Below are positions 6,025 through 14,647 of a stretch of 64,000 nucleotides of DNA, piece after piece. The translations under genes and the position numbers were made by a program. Location of the stretch: contig CALWIA010000010.1 of NCBI GenBank assembly GCA_944380605.1, positions 1-64,000 on the forward strand, in the 5' to 3' direction. The notes under the pieces are model-generated. The model was not told the DNA's origin and did no database searches. It worked only from the letters and a program-made list of their open reading frames with translations. The DNA comes from an uncultured Lachnospiraceae bacterium (lineage in GTDB: Bacteria; Bacillota; Clostridia; Lachnospirales; Lachnospiraceae). The first letter of the stretch is position 1. Each line of letters opens with the position of its first letter.

Positions 6025-7257
6025 TTACAGTTTCTCCGCGAATTTCTGTGTGATCTTCAACAGCAGCTCTACCATTTTTTCCATGGACTGGATGGGAATG
6101 TATTCAAATTTGCCGTGGAAGTTGTGGCCGCCGGTGCAGAGATTGGGACAGGGAAGTCCCATATAGCAGAGGCGGGCTCCGTCGGTGCCGCCGCGGATAG
6201 GAGAAATCAACGGCTGGATCCCCAGCTCTTCCATGGCTTCCTTGGCCAGATCGATCAGGTACATATGAGGCAGGATCAGTTCTTTCATGTTGAAATAGCT
6301 GTCCTTTATGATCAGTTCAATGGTGCCGGCCCCGTATTTCTGGTTGAGATACTCGGCGGCCTTCTGCATCTGCTCTTTTTTGGCCAGGAATTTTTCCATA
6401 TCATGATCCCGGACAATGTAATCCATAACCGTCAGCTCCACGTCGCCGGATATGCCGTTCAGATGGTAAAATCCCTCGTATCCTTCCGTGTACATGGGGT
6501 TTTCAAACACCGGCAGCAGGCTGTGAAATTCCATGGCCATGAGAATGGCGTTTTTCATCCGGCCTTTGGAAGAACCGGGATGGATGCTGAGGCCGTGCAC
6601 CTTTACTTTGGCGGAAGCGGCGTTGAAATTTTCGTATTCCAGTTCGCCCAGTTCTCCGCCGTCGACGGTGTAGGCTACGTCGGCTCCAAATCCCTTTACG
6701 TCGAAGGCGTCGGCGCCGTGCCCCACTTCTTCATCCGGCGTGAAGGCAATTTTAATGGCGCCATGGGGGATTTCCGGATGGGACAGCAGGTATTCCGCCA
6801 GGGCCATGATCTCTGCTACGCCGGCCTTATCGTCGGCTCCCAGCAGTGTGGTGCCGTCGGTGGTGATCAGATCCTGCCCTTTGTAGCGCAGCATCTCCGG
6901 ATACGCGGCAGGGCTCAGAGTCAGGCCGGTTTCCGGGTTCATCAGAATGTCTCCGCCGTCATAGCCGCGGATAATCTGGGGCCGGACGCCGGTGCCGGAA
7001 AAGGCAGGGGCCGTATCCATGTGGGCAATGAGGCCCAAAACCGGAACAGGCTTGTCCGTGGTGGCCGGAATGGCCCCATAGACGTAGGCATGTTCGTCCA
7101 GACGGACGTCTTCGGCTCCCATTTCCCTTAATTCATCCGCCAGCATGCGGGCCAGGTCAAACTGCTTCTGCGTGCTGGGAATGGTTTCTTTCTCGTCTTC
7201 CGACTGGGTGTCTACGGCAATATAGCGCAGAAAACGTTCCAATACAGTAGTTTCCAT
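6025..7257 (-). CDS. pepT: Peptidase T (tripeptide aminopeptidase)
   Basis: A 410-residue M20B zinc metallopeptidase that removes the N-terminal residue of tripeptides in the cytoplasm. Metal-site motifs are in order: [10 protein letters not shown] (about residues 75-84), [16 protein letters not shown] (about 138-153) with the bridging Asp, and [11 protein letters not shown] (about 172-182) with the catalytic Glu pair. The C-terminal half carries [14 protein letters not shown] in the dimerisation lid domain and the closing [10 protein letters not shown] motif. Length matches the family. The ATG follows a GGGAG site. It is 40 bases downstream of hisIE on the same strand and probably shares its transcript, ending at the palindrome at 5961-5992. 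Confidence 0.95.
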   Translation of the reverse strand: METTVLERFLRYIAVDTQSEDEKETIPSTQKQFDLARMLADELREMGAEDVRLDEHAYVYGAIPATTDKPVPVLGLIAHMDTAPAFSGTGVRPQIIRGYDGGDILMNPETGLTLSPAAYPEMLRYKGQDLITTDGTTLLGADDKAGVAEIMALAEYLLSHPEIPHGAIKIAFTPDEEVGHGADAFDVKGFGADVAYTVDGGELGELEYENFNAASAKVKVHGLSIHPGSSKGRMKNAILMAMEFHSLLPVFENPMYTEGYEGFYHLNGISGDVELTVMDYIVRDHDMEKFLAKKEQMQKAAEYLNQKYGAGTIELIIKDSYFNMKELILPHMYLIDLAKEAMEELGIQPLISPIRGGTDGARLCYMGLPCPNLCTGGHNFHGKFEYIPIQSMEKMVELLLKITQKFAEKL

Positions 7258-7297
7258 AAGTTTGTGCTCCCTTCGCTGTTTTATGACTTCGTTTTCT

Positions 7298-8581
7298 CTA
7301 CCGGCTGGCCAGCTCTTCCATGATTTCTTCCCATGAAATGTTTTTATAAGCCATAAGCACCATCATGTGGTAGAGAAAATCGGAGATCTCATATTTGATT
7401 TCTTCTGGATCGGGATTTTTGGAAGCGATGATAATTTCCGCCGCTTCCTCTCCCACTTTTTTCAAAATCTTGTCAAGGCCTTTGTCAAACAGGTAGTTGG
7501 TGTAGGAACCTTCTTTGGGATGCTCTTTCCGGTCCTGAATCACCGCCATGACCTCTTCAAATACTTTTAACGGATTGGCGTCCCGGTATTCCCTGCTGAC
7601 AAGGGTCTGGTAAAAACAGGAACGGCTGCCGGTGTGGCAGGCGGCGCCGATCTGGTGCACTTTGGCCAGAAGGGTGTCGTTGTCGCAGTCCAGATGCAGG
7701 GATTTGACGTACTGGGTGTGGCCGGAGGTCTCGCCTTTGACCCACAGGCACTGGCGGCTCCGACTGTAATAAGTCATTTTGCCTGTGTCCAGGGTCTTCT
7801 GGAACGCCTCCTGGTTCATATAGGCCAGCATCAGCACTTCTGCCGTCTTGTAATCCTGCACAATGACCGGAATCAGCCCGCCGGGGCCGGGATGAAACGC
7901 GTCCCAGGACAGGGTGCTTTCAAACAGGTCCACATCCGCCTGATGCCGTTTCAGCCGGTGTTTCCATTCCATGCAGCTGCCTGCGCCGCTTTCGCGGCCC
8001 CAGCCTTCCGTCAGAATCAGTCCGCCGCAGGACGGCGCTTTTAGCATGGCGGCCGCGGCTTCTTCACTTTCCTGCCTCAGCATCGGAAATACCGGAATCG
8101 GAAGGGAATCCGCCTTCGAAAGCGGGCCGGGGGAAAGCAGAATGGCATAGGAGGCTCCCAGCTGCGCGTATTCTTCCAGGCGGCTTTCATAGGAGGGATC
8201 CGGAAGGCAGATGCCGATCCGCTCGCTTCCAAACCGGTCCGAGGCCTCTTTCAGCAGGTCTACGTTAGACTCCTCTGCCGCGTCTAAAAATACGGATTCG
8301 GCTCCGGCGTACAGATACTTTTTCACATCTTCCAGACGGCGGACCCGTCCGCCGGCAAGCACCGGAATATCGGCTGCCCGGACGGTTTTTCTGAGGGCGC
8401 CGATGACGGCTTCGTGGTCTTCGTCGGTGCGGGAACCGTCGGCAAACAGCAGCGCGTCGGCGCCGGTGCTGCCGCTAAACAGCCCCAGTTCTTCGGCGGA
8501 ATCACAAAAGGGATGTCCCAGAAGGGAAAAGGTCTTTCCATCCCGGCAGACAAAACCGGGAATCAGTTTTTTGTGATGCAT
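7298..8581 (-). CDS. hisIE: HisIE with an N-terminal degenerate HisF-like domain
   Basis: A 427-residue fusion. Residues 1-205 resemble the HisA/HisF (beta-alpha)8 barrel: [12 protein letters not shown] at the start, [29 protein letters not shown] in the middle. The two catalytic Asp positions of HisF are replaced (GFV where HisF has CLD, and CLPDPS where HisF has AIDAK). Residues 218-328 are phosphoribosyl-AMP cyclohydrolase (His[22 protein letters not shown] with its metal-binding Asp/Cys set, [10 protein letters not shown]). Residues 337-427 are phosphoribosyl-ATP pyrophosphatase (His[11 protein letters not shown]). HisI and HisE catalyse steps 3 and 2 of histidine synthesis. Similar extended HisIE proteins occur in other Lachnospiraceae from memory. 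The ATG at 8581 follows an AGGAGG site 10 bases upstream. A longer upstream start would only read hisA in the wrong frame. Confidence 0.92.
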   Translation of the reverse strand: MHHKKLIPGFVCRDGKTFSLLGHPFCDSAEELGLFSGSTGADALLFADGSRTDEDHEAVIGALRKTVRAADIPVLAGGRVRRLEDVKKYLYAGAESVFLDAAEESNVDLLKEASDRFGSERIGICLPDPSYESRLEEYAQLGASYAILLSPGPLSKADSLPIPVFPMLRQESEEAAAAMLKAPSCGGLILTEGWGRESGAGSCMEWKHRLKRHQADVDLFESTLSWDAFHPGPGGLIPVIVQDYKTAEVLMLAYMNQEAFQKTLDTGKMTYYSRSRQCLWVKGETSGHTQYVKSLHLDCDNDTLLAKVHQIGAACHTGSRSCFYQTLVSREYRDANPLKVFEEVMAVIQDRKEHPKEGSYTNYLFDKGLDKILKKVGEEAAEIIIASKNPDPEEIKYEISDFLYHMMVLMAYKNISWEEIMEELASR

Positions 8582-8613
8582 GGGCTCTGTTCCTCCTTTT
8601 TTTGCTCCGTCTC

Positions 8614-9336
8614 TCAGGCATTCTGAAACCGGAGCACAGCCTGCCGCAGGTCGATACGTTTTTCGTAAAGCGCTTTTCCGATGATGGCGCCCCGGATGCC
8701 GTTTTCCTGCAGCTGCTGCAGATCCTCCATGGAAGAAATGCCTCCGGAAGCGATGATGTCCAGTCCGGTGGCCTCTGTCAGGCGCCGGGTCGCTTCTACG
8801 TTTGGGCCGGTCAGCATGCCGTCCCGGGAAATATCGGTGTATACGATGTGGCGGACGCCGCAGTCCCGCATCTGAAGGCACAGTTCCAGCGCCGGCCGGG
8901 CGCTGAGGGTCTCCCAGCCGTCCACGGCGGCCATGCCGTCTCTGGCGTCGATACCGGCCACAATCCGCTCCGGACCGAATTCCTCGACCAGCTGACGGAT
9001 AAAGTCCGGATCTTTTACCGCCCGGGTGCCGACGATGACGCGGCGGATGCCCATTTCCAGCGCCTCTGCCGCCGCTTGGCGGGTTCGGATGCCGCCGCCC
9101 AGCTGAACGGGGATGGATACCGCCCGGACAATAGAGGCGACGGCCTCCGCATTGGCGGACCGGCCGGTTCTGGCGCCATCCAGATCCACCAGATGCAGAA
9201 AGGCAGCGCCCTCCTTCTGCCAGCGCAGCGCCGCCTGCGCCGGATCGGTCTCATAGATGGCCGCGTCATCAAACCGCCCCTGGGTCAGCCGGACGCACTG
9301 CCCGTCTTTTAAATCAATGGCCGGATACAGCTGCAT
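8614..9336 (-). CDS. hisA: HisA, phosphoribosylformimino-AICAR ribotide isomerase
   Basis: A 240-residue (beta-alpha)8-barrel enzyme for the fourth step of histidine synthesis, the Amadori-type isomerisation of ProFAR to PRFAR. The general acid/base Asp residues are visible in [14 protein letters not shown] (residue 8) and [14 protein letters not shown] (about residue 128); phosphate-binding LGGGIRT and ASGGISS turns are also present. The start at MQLYPAID is set by a GAGGAGG site; the longer frame start has none. It overlaps the dus gene by 23 bases and is followed by hisIE after 32 bases, so translation is coupled. hisF, which would use its product, is not beside it. Confidence 0.95.
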   Translation of the reverse strand: MQLYPAIDLKDGQCVRLTQGRFDDAAIYETDPAQAALRWQKEGAAFLHLVDLDGARTGRSANAEAVASIVRAVSIPVQLGGGIRTRQAAAEALEMGIRRVIVGTRAVKDPDFIRQLVEEFGPERIVAGIDARDGMAAVDGWETLSARPALELCLQMRDCGVRHIVYTDISRDGMLTGPNVEATRRLTEATGLDIIASGGISSMEDLQQLQENGIRGAIIGKALYEKRIDLRQAVLRFQNA

Positions 9337-10303
9337 ACGATTCCTCCTCTCCCGCAAACGGGCATTCCCGGATCAGATCCCGCACCGCGGCCTCGTATTC
9401 AGCCAGGTTCTGGGATTTGAGAATGCGCTTTTTCTGTTTCTTGCTGCCGGGAAACAGCCCGATCATATATTCCCACATTTCCTTCATCCGGAACAGCACC
9501 ACCCGCTGGCCAGAAGCCTGCAGAAGCTGTTCCTTATATCCGCTGTACAGCAGCTGGTAAAATTCCAGAAACTGTTCTCTGGAAACCGGCCTGCCGGTAC
9601 GGATCTGCTGCGCCAGTCCCGGGTTGGAAGCCAGCCCGCGCCCTATCATGACCCGGTCCAGGCCGGGACAGGCGGAGACCGCCGCGTCCAGATCTTCTTT
9701 CCGGAAGATGTCGCCGTTGTAGCAGACGGGATTCCGGCTTTCGGCAAAGGCTTTCCGGAACACGTCCATCCGGGGCGTGTTTTTGTAAAAATCCTTCCGC
9801 ACCCGGGGATGGATGATCAGCTCTTCCATGGCGTACCGGTTGTAGATTTCCAGAAGCGCTTCAAATTCTTCCGGCTGTTCCACGCCGATCCGGGTTTTTA
9901 CGGACAGTTTCACGTTCATGGACTCCATGGCGGAACATACCTGGTATAAAAAGCCGTCCAGCTGTTCGGGAAAGGCCAGAAACCCGGCGCCTCTGCCTTT
10001 GGACACCACGGTGCCGGAAGGACAGCCCAGATTCAGGTTGATCTCCTGGTATCCCATGCGCTTTAGCTGGGCGGCGGTGCGGATAAATCCTTCTGCCTGA
10101 TTGGTCAGGATCTGGGGAATGGGAAGGCACCCCGGATTCCGCTCCGGATCCAGCTGCGCCAGGTCTCTGGGACCCAGTTTCCCGTTTTCGTTGGGAGTAA
10201 GAAACGGCGCGAAGTATTTGTCCAGCGGCTCAAAACACCGGCAGTACGCCTGGCGGAATACCCGGTCGGTCACGCCCTCCATAGGGGCCAGATACAGGTT
10301 CAT
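9314..10303 (-). CDS. tRNA-dihydrouridine synthase
   Basis: A 329-residue FMN-dependent enzyme that reduces specific uridines in the D-loop of tRNA. N-terminal APMEGVTDRVFR is the FMN-binding turn. The catalytic Cys sits in NLGCPSGTVVSKGRGAGFL (about residues 93-111), and the conserved substrate Lys and following VKTRIG and IIHPRVRKDFYKN motifs are present. GDIFRKED and MIGRGLASNPGL complete the phosphate-binding part, and a helical RNA-binding C-terminus follows. It has the compact size of bacterial Dus proteins; which tRNA position it modifies cannot be told. It sits between ybaK (4-base overlap) and hisA, inside the split his locus. Confidence 0.92.
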   Translation of the reverse strand: MNLYLAPMEGVTDRVFRQAYCRCFEPLDKYFAPFLTPNENGKLGPRDLAQLDPERNPGCLPIPQILTNQAEGFIRTAAQLKRMGYQEINLNLGCPSGTVVSKGRGAGFLAFPEQLDGFLYQVCSAMESMNVKLSVKTRIGVEQPEEFEALLEIYNRYAMEELIIHPRVRKDFYKNTPRMDVFRKAFAESRNPVCYNGDIFRKEDLDAAVSACPGLDRVMIGRGLASNPGLAQQIRTGRPVSREQFLEFYQLLYSGYKEQLLQASGQRVVLFRMKEMWEYMIGLFPGSKKQKKRILKSQNLAEYEAAVRDLIRECPFAGEEESYAAVSGH

Positions 10304-10788
10304 GTTTCTTCCTCCGCCGTCAGGTCCGCGGTGTCAAACCGGATGATCCGCGCCAGATCCTGGGGAGAAGTTTCCACCTGATAGCCGATTTTTCCGGCGC
10401 TGAAGCAGAAAGTGGGAAAATTGCGGACGCTTTCGTCTACAAAGGTGCGGAAAAACTTTTTCATGCCGATGGGGGAACAGCCGCCGTGGATATATCCGGT
10501 CAGCGGCAGCAGCTCTTTGGCCCGCACCATTTCCATGGATTTTTCACCGGCGGCCCGGGCCGCCTTTTTTAAGTCCAGTTCTGCCGCGGCGGGAATGACA
10601 AACACATAGTGGGTCCCGGTTTTTCCCACTGCCACCAGGGTTTTGAATACCCGGGCCGGGTCCTGTCCCAGCGCCGCAGCCACTTCCACGGCGCTAACGG
10701 CGCCGGTATGCACATACGTATGACTGGCGTAAGGGATCTTTTTCTGATCCAGCAGACGCATTACATTGGTTTTTTCTTCTGATTTCAT
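10300..10788 (-). CDS. ybaK: YbaK/EbsC-type Cys-tRNA(Pro) deacylase
   Basis: A 162-residue trans-editing protein that hydrolyses mischarged Cys-tRNA(Pro). The fold signatures are visible: SAVEVAAALGQDPARVFKTLVA with the conserved substrate-contacting Lys (about residue 49), HYVFVIPAAAELDLKKAA, and GYIHGGCSPIGMKK with the conserved GG-x-SPxG loop (about 98-110). Length is typical of stand-alone YbaK. The start follows the GNAT gene by 4 bases and the stop overlaps the dus start as ATGA, so it belongs to the same transcription unit. Confidence 0.92.
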   Translation of the reverse strand: MKSEEKTNVMRLLDQKKIPYASHTYVHTGAVSAVEVAAALGQDPARVFKTLVAVGKTGTHYVFVIPAAAELDLKKAARAAGEKSMEMVRAKELLPLTGYIHGGCSPIGMKKFFRTFVDESVRNFPTFCFSAGKIGYQVETSPQDLARIIRFDTADLTAEEET

Positions 10789-10792
10789 AGCC

Positions 10793-11329
10793 TTATTCCT
10801 GATTTTGTTCCTTTTTGGCCACCCGGAAAACCAGATGGGGCATGTCCATGCCGTAATAGTGCTTGACCATGCGGCCGGCAGGCGTCATGCCGTTTCGCCG
10901 GGCCACGTTCTGAGAAGCGGTATTGGTATCCCGGATGATGGAATAGACTTCCTCCGCATGCAGGGCAGAAAACGCGTAGTCCCGGCAGGCAATGGCGGCC
11001 TCCGAGGCATATCCCTGTCCCCAGAACTGCCGTTCCAGCAGGTATCCCACTTCCAGCACCTGGCGGCCATCCCAGTCCTGCATGGTCAGGCCGCACTGGC
11101 CGATGAACCGGCCGGATGTTTTTTCGATTACCGCCCAAAGGCCGAAGCCGTACTGCCGGTAGCGGTTCAGCTGCCGGTCCAGCCACTGCTGTACCTCTTC
11201 GTCGGAAAACGCGTGCTCATAGGCGTACATGGCCTCCGGATCCTGAAGGGTCCGGCAAAGGGCGTCGAAATCTTCCTGAGTCAGCCGGCGCAGATACAGC
11301 CGCCGGGTTTCCAGAATCTTCTCTTCCAT
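10793..11329 (-). CDS. GNAT-family N-acetyltransferase (RimJ/RimL-like)
   Basis: A 178-residue acetyl-CoA-dependent acyltransferase. It starts with the ETRRLYLRRLTQEDFDAL pattern common to RimJ/RimL-type proteins, and carries the acetyl-CoA pyrophosphate loop as QFWGQGYASEA (about residues 95-105). The end has the DTNTASQNVARRNGM motif (about 135-149) typical of the group. These enzymes acetylate protein N-termini, amino acids or small molecules; the substrate here is not evident. It lies 9 bases after comEB on the same strand. Confidence 0.85.
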   Translation of the reverse strand: MEEKILETRRLYLRRLTQEDFDALCRTLQDPEAMYAYEHAFSDEEVQQWLDRQLNRYRQYGFGLWAVIEKTSGRFIGQCGLTMQDWDGRQVLEVGYLLERQFWGQGYASEAAIACRDYAFSALHAEEVYSIIRDTNTASQNVARRNGMTPAGRMVKHYYGMDMPHLVFRVAKKEQNQE

Positions 11330-11338
11330 AGACCTCTC

Positions 11339-11827
11339 CTAATATCCGAAAACGCCGTTCAGCGATTCGTCGTGCTCCACCCAGTCCTGCACCCGGATGG
11401 TCCGGTAGTGGTCCTCGTCGTCCCGGATGTACACCGTTTCGATGCCGGCGTTGATAATCATGCGCTTGCACATGGAACAGCTGTTGGAATTGCGGATGTA
11501 TTCTCCGGTGGAGACTTCCCGCCCGGACAGGTACAGCGCGCTCCCGATCATCCGCTCCCGTTCGGCGCTGATAATGGCGTTGGCCTCGGCGTGGACGCTG
11601 CGGCAGAGCTCGTAGCGCTCTCCTCTGGGAATATGCATCTTCTGCCGGATGCAGACGCCCAGGTCGGAACAGTTTTTCCGCCCTCTTGGCGCGCCTACGT
11701 AGCCGGTGGAAATGACCTCGTCATTTTTGACGATAACCGCCCCGTACCGGCGCCGCAGACAGGTGCCCCGTTTGGACACCACATCCGCCAGATCCAGATA
11801 GTAATTGACTTTATCCCTTCGTTCCAT
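11339..11827 (-). CDS. comEB: Deoxycytidylate deaminase (ComEB-like)
   Basis: A 162-residue zinc enzyme converting dCMP to dUMP, the precursor of dTMP. The zinc and catalytic motifs are HAEANAI (His plus catalytic Glu, about residue 81) and NSCSMCKRMIINAG (two Cys ligands, about residues 108-121). A further zinc-binding-like Cys/His pattern is visible before it (TCLRRRYGA, NCSDLGVCIRQ). The ATG at 11827 follows a run of GGAGG repeats and lies inside the last codons of the unknown gene upstream (17-base overlap). In Bacillus, comEB accompanies the competence operon but is not needed for competence. Confidence 0.93.
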   Translation of the reverse strand: MERRDKVNYYLDLADVVSKRGTCLRRRYGAVIVKNDEVISTGYVGAPRGRKNCSDLGVCIRQKMHIPRGERYELCRSVHAEANAIISAERERMIGSALYLSGREVSTGEYIRNSNSCSMCKRMIINAGIETVYIRDDEDHYRTIRVQDWVEHDESLNGVFGY

Positions 11828-13112
11828 GCTCCTCCTCCTTTTTCCTGTGCTGCCCTCTGCGGCGGCCCAGGTCAAATTCCTCCGGCGGGCAGGCCGGAAT
11901 TGTAAATCGGGGCTGCCAGACGGCGTGCCGCTCAGGCAGAAACCAGGGCCCCGCCGTAAAAAAAACGGTTTTTTCCGAATCCTGCTTCTTTTCTCCGGCA
12001 GACCTCCCCGCGATAAATACGGAAGTCGGTCCGTCCGCGCCGCCGATGACGCCTATGGAAGCAGCGCCCTGAAATCCGGGCCGCTGCGGCCATTCCGGCG
12101 CATCCGCATCCCGCAGACTGCAGAGCGCAAGGGACTCACCTTCTGGAAGCCGCGGCGTGATCCGGCAGTCCAACACGGTGATACAGGACGGAATCCGAGC
12201 GCCCCGCAGAAAATCCGGCAGGGATTCCGGCGAAAGATCCATGCGCTCCTCATGGACCCGCAGCACCTGGATCCGGTACCGCTGTCCGGAAACCGGATGC
12301 GGGACGTCCAAGGAAAAGGGGCGGCATCCCGCGACGGCGGACAGAACCGGTCCGGCGGGGACCGTCACCGTATCCGCAGAAAGCCGCAGGGTCCAGGAAG
12401 GTCTGGAAGCCGCAGATGGTTTGCTGTCCGGCCAGGCAAACAGGCAGCGGGTGATTTTCCAGGCGGATTCCGGATTCAGACCAGGAAGCAGTTCCGGTTC
12501 GGAGGCATGCGCCGCTTCCAGTTCCTCTGCCAGGGCCTGGGGCATCCGGCAGCTGCTGCGGCTTCTCTGCATCCGAAGCGCCCTGGCGCCGCAGAAAAGC
12601 TCCGGGCGGACGGAAAACTGCAGCGGATTTTCCCGGACAGCCGCCTCTTCCTGCTGCCGGGTCATATGGGCCTCACGCCCCGCAAAACTTCCATAGCGGT
12701 CCCAGAATTTCTGAAACATCTCTTTGGGGACCTCCATGTACAGATCCAGGATGACGCCTTCCGGAGACGCCTGGGGAAGCGGCACATAAAAGGCGTATCC
12801 GCCGTAGACGCACCGGGTTTCCCCCGCCGGCCGGGCCTGTACGACTCCCAGAGCCAGAAACAGCGCCCACAGATACGGCGCCCCGAACACCCCCAGCGCC
12901 TTGGGACCGGTAACGGTCTGCGGCGTTTCGCAGACTTTCCGGCAGGCCGCTAAAAAGGTGCTGCGGGTAATGGTCTTGCTTCTGCGGCTGATAAAAATTT
13001 CTCCACCTTTTATGGAATAGGTAAAAGGCAGGCCTTTGGAGGTGAAAAATTCTTCTCCCTGATGCGCTTCCAGAAGGGTCCATACCGCTTCCGGCGTCAG
13101 CTGCTGTCCCAT
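11811..13112 (-). CDS. Uncharacterised protein with IGGADGPTS motif
   Basis: A 433-residue protein of no family I can name. The first 90 residues form a compact domain (ALTPEAVW-like start, EEFFTSKGLPFTYSIKG, ISRRSKTITRST, then GPKALGVFGAPYLWALFLAL) that looks like a small nucleic-acid or ligand-binding fold. A middle part, about 95-350, is beta-rich and without membrane helices. At residues 356-369 it has IGGADGPTSVFIAG, a string otherwise typical of the membrane core of sodium-translocating decarboxylase beta subunits. The tail is basic and low-complexity. A strong AAAGGAGG site sets the ATG. It lies between degV and comEB and overlaps comEB by 17 bases. Confidence 0.8.
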   Translation of the reverse strand: MGQQLTPEAVWTLLEAHQGEEFFTSKGLPFTYSIKGGEIFISRRSKTITRSTFLAACRKVCETPQTVTGPKALGVFGAPYLWALFLALGVVQARPAGETRCVYGGYAFYVPLPQASPEGVILDLYMEVPKEMFQKFWDRYGSFAGREAHMTRQQEEAAVRENPLQFSVRPELFCGARALRMQRSRSSCRMPQALAEELEAAHASEPELLPGLNPESAWKITRCLFAWPDSKPSAASRPSWTLRLSADTVTVPAGPVLSAVAGCRPFSLDVPHPVSGQRYRIQVLRVHEERMDLSPESLPDFLRGARIPSCITVLDCRITPRLPEGESLALCSLRDADAPEWPQRPGFQGAASIGVIGGADGPTSVFIAGRSAGEKKQDSEKTVFFTAGPWFLPERHAVWQPRFTIPACPPEEFDLGRRRGQHRKKEEEHGTKG

Positions 13113-13141
13113 AGGTCTCCTCCTTTAAGAAGCCGGACCGG

Positions 13142-14008
13142 TCAGTCCCGCTTCCAGTATGCCACCCCTACGGCTCCCGGCCCGATATGGGCGCCAATGG
13201 TGGGGTTGATTTCCGTCAGGAAAATTTCTCTTTCCCCCGGCAGTTCCTGCCGCAGAAATTCTCGGAGCCGTTCGGCTTCTTTCGGCGAACAGGCGTGGAT
13301 CACGCCCAGCGGCATGCCGTCTTCTGCCAGCGTCAGCACTTCCTGCGCCATTTCCCGAATGGCTTTCTGGTATCCCCGCACCTTGCGGAACGGCACAATC
13401 TGCCCTTCTTCATTGACGGTCAGGATGGGCTTGATATCCAGAATGCCGCCGATGGAGGCGCTGACGCCGCTCAGCCTGCCGCCCCGTACCAGATACTGCA
13501 GATCCTTTACCACAAATTTCAGAACGATGCGGCTCCGCTCCTGTTCCAGCTGCTGCCGTATGGCATGCACGTCCATGCCGGCCTCCGCAAGAGACCAGGC
13601 CCGGTATGCCAGAAGGCCCTGGCCGAAGCTGGCGTTCCGGGAATCCACCGTCAGCACCGCCTGCCCGGGAAAGGATCCCATAAGTTCCTCCGCGGTCATG
13701 GATACCGTCTGATAGCTGCCGCTTAAAGCCGAGGAAAACAGCACGCAGAGGACGTCCTTGTCCTCCCGGAGTTCCTCTTCCAGCAGATTCTGTACCCGGG
13801 CCGGGTTGCAGCCCATGGAATAGGCCCGGCTTCCCGCCTGCAGCCGCGCGAAAAATGCGTCGGAGGTCAGGTTTTTTTCATCTCCGTACACATCTTCTTC
13901 CTGATCGAACCGGTAGTACTGGGGAAGGATGCAGATGCGGCAGGCGTTTCGCATCTCTTCCGGAATGTCCGCGTTTACGTCAGCGGCAATCACAATTTTT
14001 CTGGCCAA
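13142..14008 (-). CDS. DegV-family fatty-acid-binding protein
   Basis: A 288-residue two-domain protein of the DegV/FakB family, which binds a fatty acid between its domains and presents it to the FakA kinase. Visible features are the N-terminal IVIAADVNADIPEE strand-loop, TSDAFFARL and SRAYSMGCNPA (fatty acid carboxylate region), SSALSGSYQTV (about residues 90-100), the DSRNASFGQGLLA helix, and GGRLSGVSASIGGILDIKPIL (about 170-190). The end has IGAHIGPGAVGVAYW. The likely start is a TTG at 14008 with a GGAAAGGA site; an ATG further up would overlap hisB. The DAK2-domain gene at 34617 encodes a FakA-like partner. It interrupts the his locus. Confidence 0.9.
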   Translation of the reverse strand: MARKIVIAADVNADIPEEMRNACRICILPQYYRFDQEEDVYGDEKNLTSDAFFARLQAGSRAYSMGCNPARVQNLLEEELREDKDVLCVLFSSALSGSYQTVSMTAEELMGSFPGQAVLTVDSRNASFGQGLLAYRAWSLAEAGMDVHAIRQQLEQERSRIVLKFVVKDLQYLVRGGRLSGVSASIGGILDIKPILTVNEEGQIVPFRKVRGYQKAIREMAQEVLTLAEDGMPLGVIHACSPKEAERLREFLRQELPGEREIFLTEINPTIGAHIGPGAVGVAYWKRD

Positions 14009-14028
14009 TGTTTTTCCTTTCCGGCTGT

Positions 14029-14625
14029 CTAAAGTGTTCCTTTTGCAGACAGCACCCCGCAAATCCGCGGATCCCGCCGCGTCGCTTCATCCAGCGCCTT
14101 GGCGAAAGCCTTAAAAGCCGCTTCCGCGATGTGATGGCTGTTGAAGCCCGCCAGTCTGTGCAGATGCAGGTTCATTTCCGCTCCGTAGGAGACGGCATAA
14201 AAGAATTCCCGGATCATTTCTGTTTCCAGCTGTCCGATCCGCTCCCGCTCAAAGGGCAGATCCCATCCCAGATACGGACGGCCGCACAGATCCAGGGCGC
14301 ACAGCACCAGGGCGTCGTCCATAGGCAAAATCCGGGAGCCGTAGCGGACAATGCCCACCTTATCTCCCACGGCTTCTTTGATGGCTTTTCCCAGCACGAT
14401 GCCGGTGTCCTCTATGGTGTGATGGGTATCCACCTCCAGATCGCCCTGCACCTGCAGCTGCAGGTCAAAAAATCCGTGGCGGGCAAAACTGCAGAGCATG
14501 TGGTCAAAAAATCCGATGCCTGTGGAGACCTCTGCGGTTCCCTGGCCATCCAGATCCAGAGACAGGCAGATCTTGGTTTCCGATGTGGTCCTGGTGATGG
14601 ACGCCTGCCGATGCTTCTGTTCCAT
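14029..14625 (-). CDS. hisB: HisB, imidazoleglycerol-phosphate dehydratase
   Basis: A 198-residue manganese enzyme for the sixth step of histidine synthesis. The paired metal-binding motifs are GFFDHMLCSFARHG and DTHHTIEDTGIVLG in the first half, and the second half has DLCGRPYLGWDL and SHHIAEAAFKAFAKAL. It is the monofunctional form, without the HisN phosphatase domain. The start at MEQKHRQ follows a GGAGG site; a longer reading frame would overlap hisD. It is 22 bases downstream of hisD. Confidence 0.95.
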   Translation of the reverse strand: MEQKHRQASITRTTSETKICLSLDLDGQGTAEVSTGIGFFDHMLCSFARHGFFDLQLQVQGDLEVDTHHTIEDTGIVLGKAIKEAVGDKVGIVRYGSRILPMDDALVLCALDLCGRPYLGWDLPFERERIGQLETEMIREFFYAVSYGAEMNLHLHRLAGFNSHHIAEAAFKAFAKALDEATRRDPRICGVLSAKGTL

Positions 14626-14647
14626 GGGCGTTCCTCCTTTTCCGGTA

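Noticed and set aside
7298..8881. Longer HisIE start upstream
   Set aside because: The additional 100 codons are in the wrong frame of hisA (His- and Arg-rich shadow); the ATG at 8581 has a good RBS and begins the HisF-like domain.
10766..11905. 379-codon plus-strand open frame
   Set aside because: Antisense to the GNAT and comEB genes, both of which have clear domains; composition (many His, Gly, Pro) is typical of a shadow frame.
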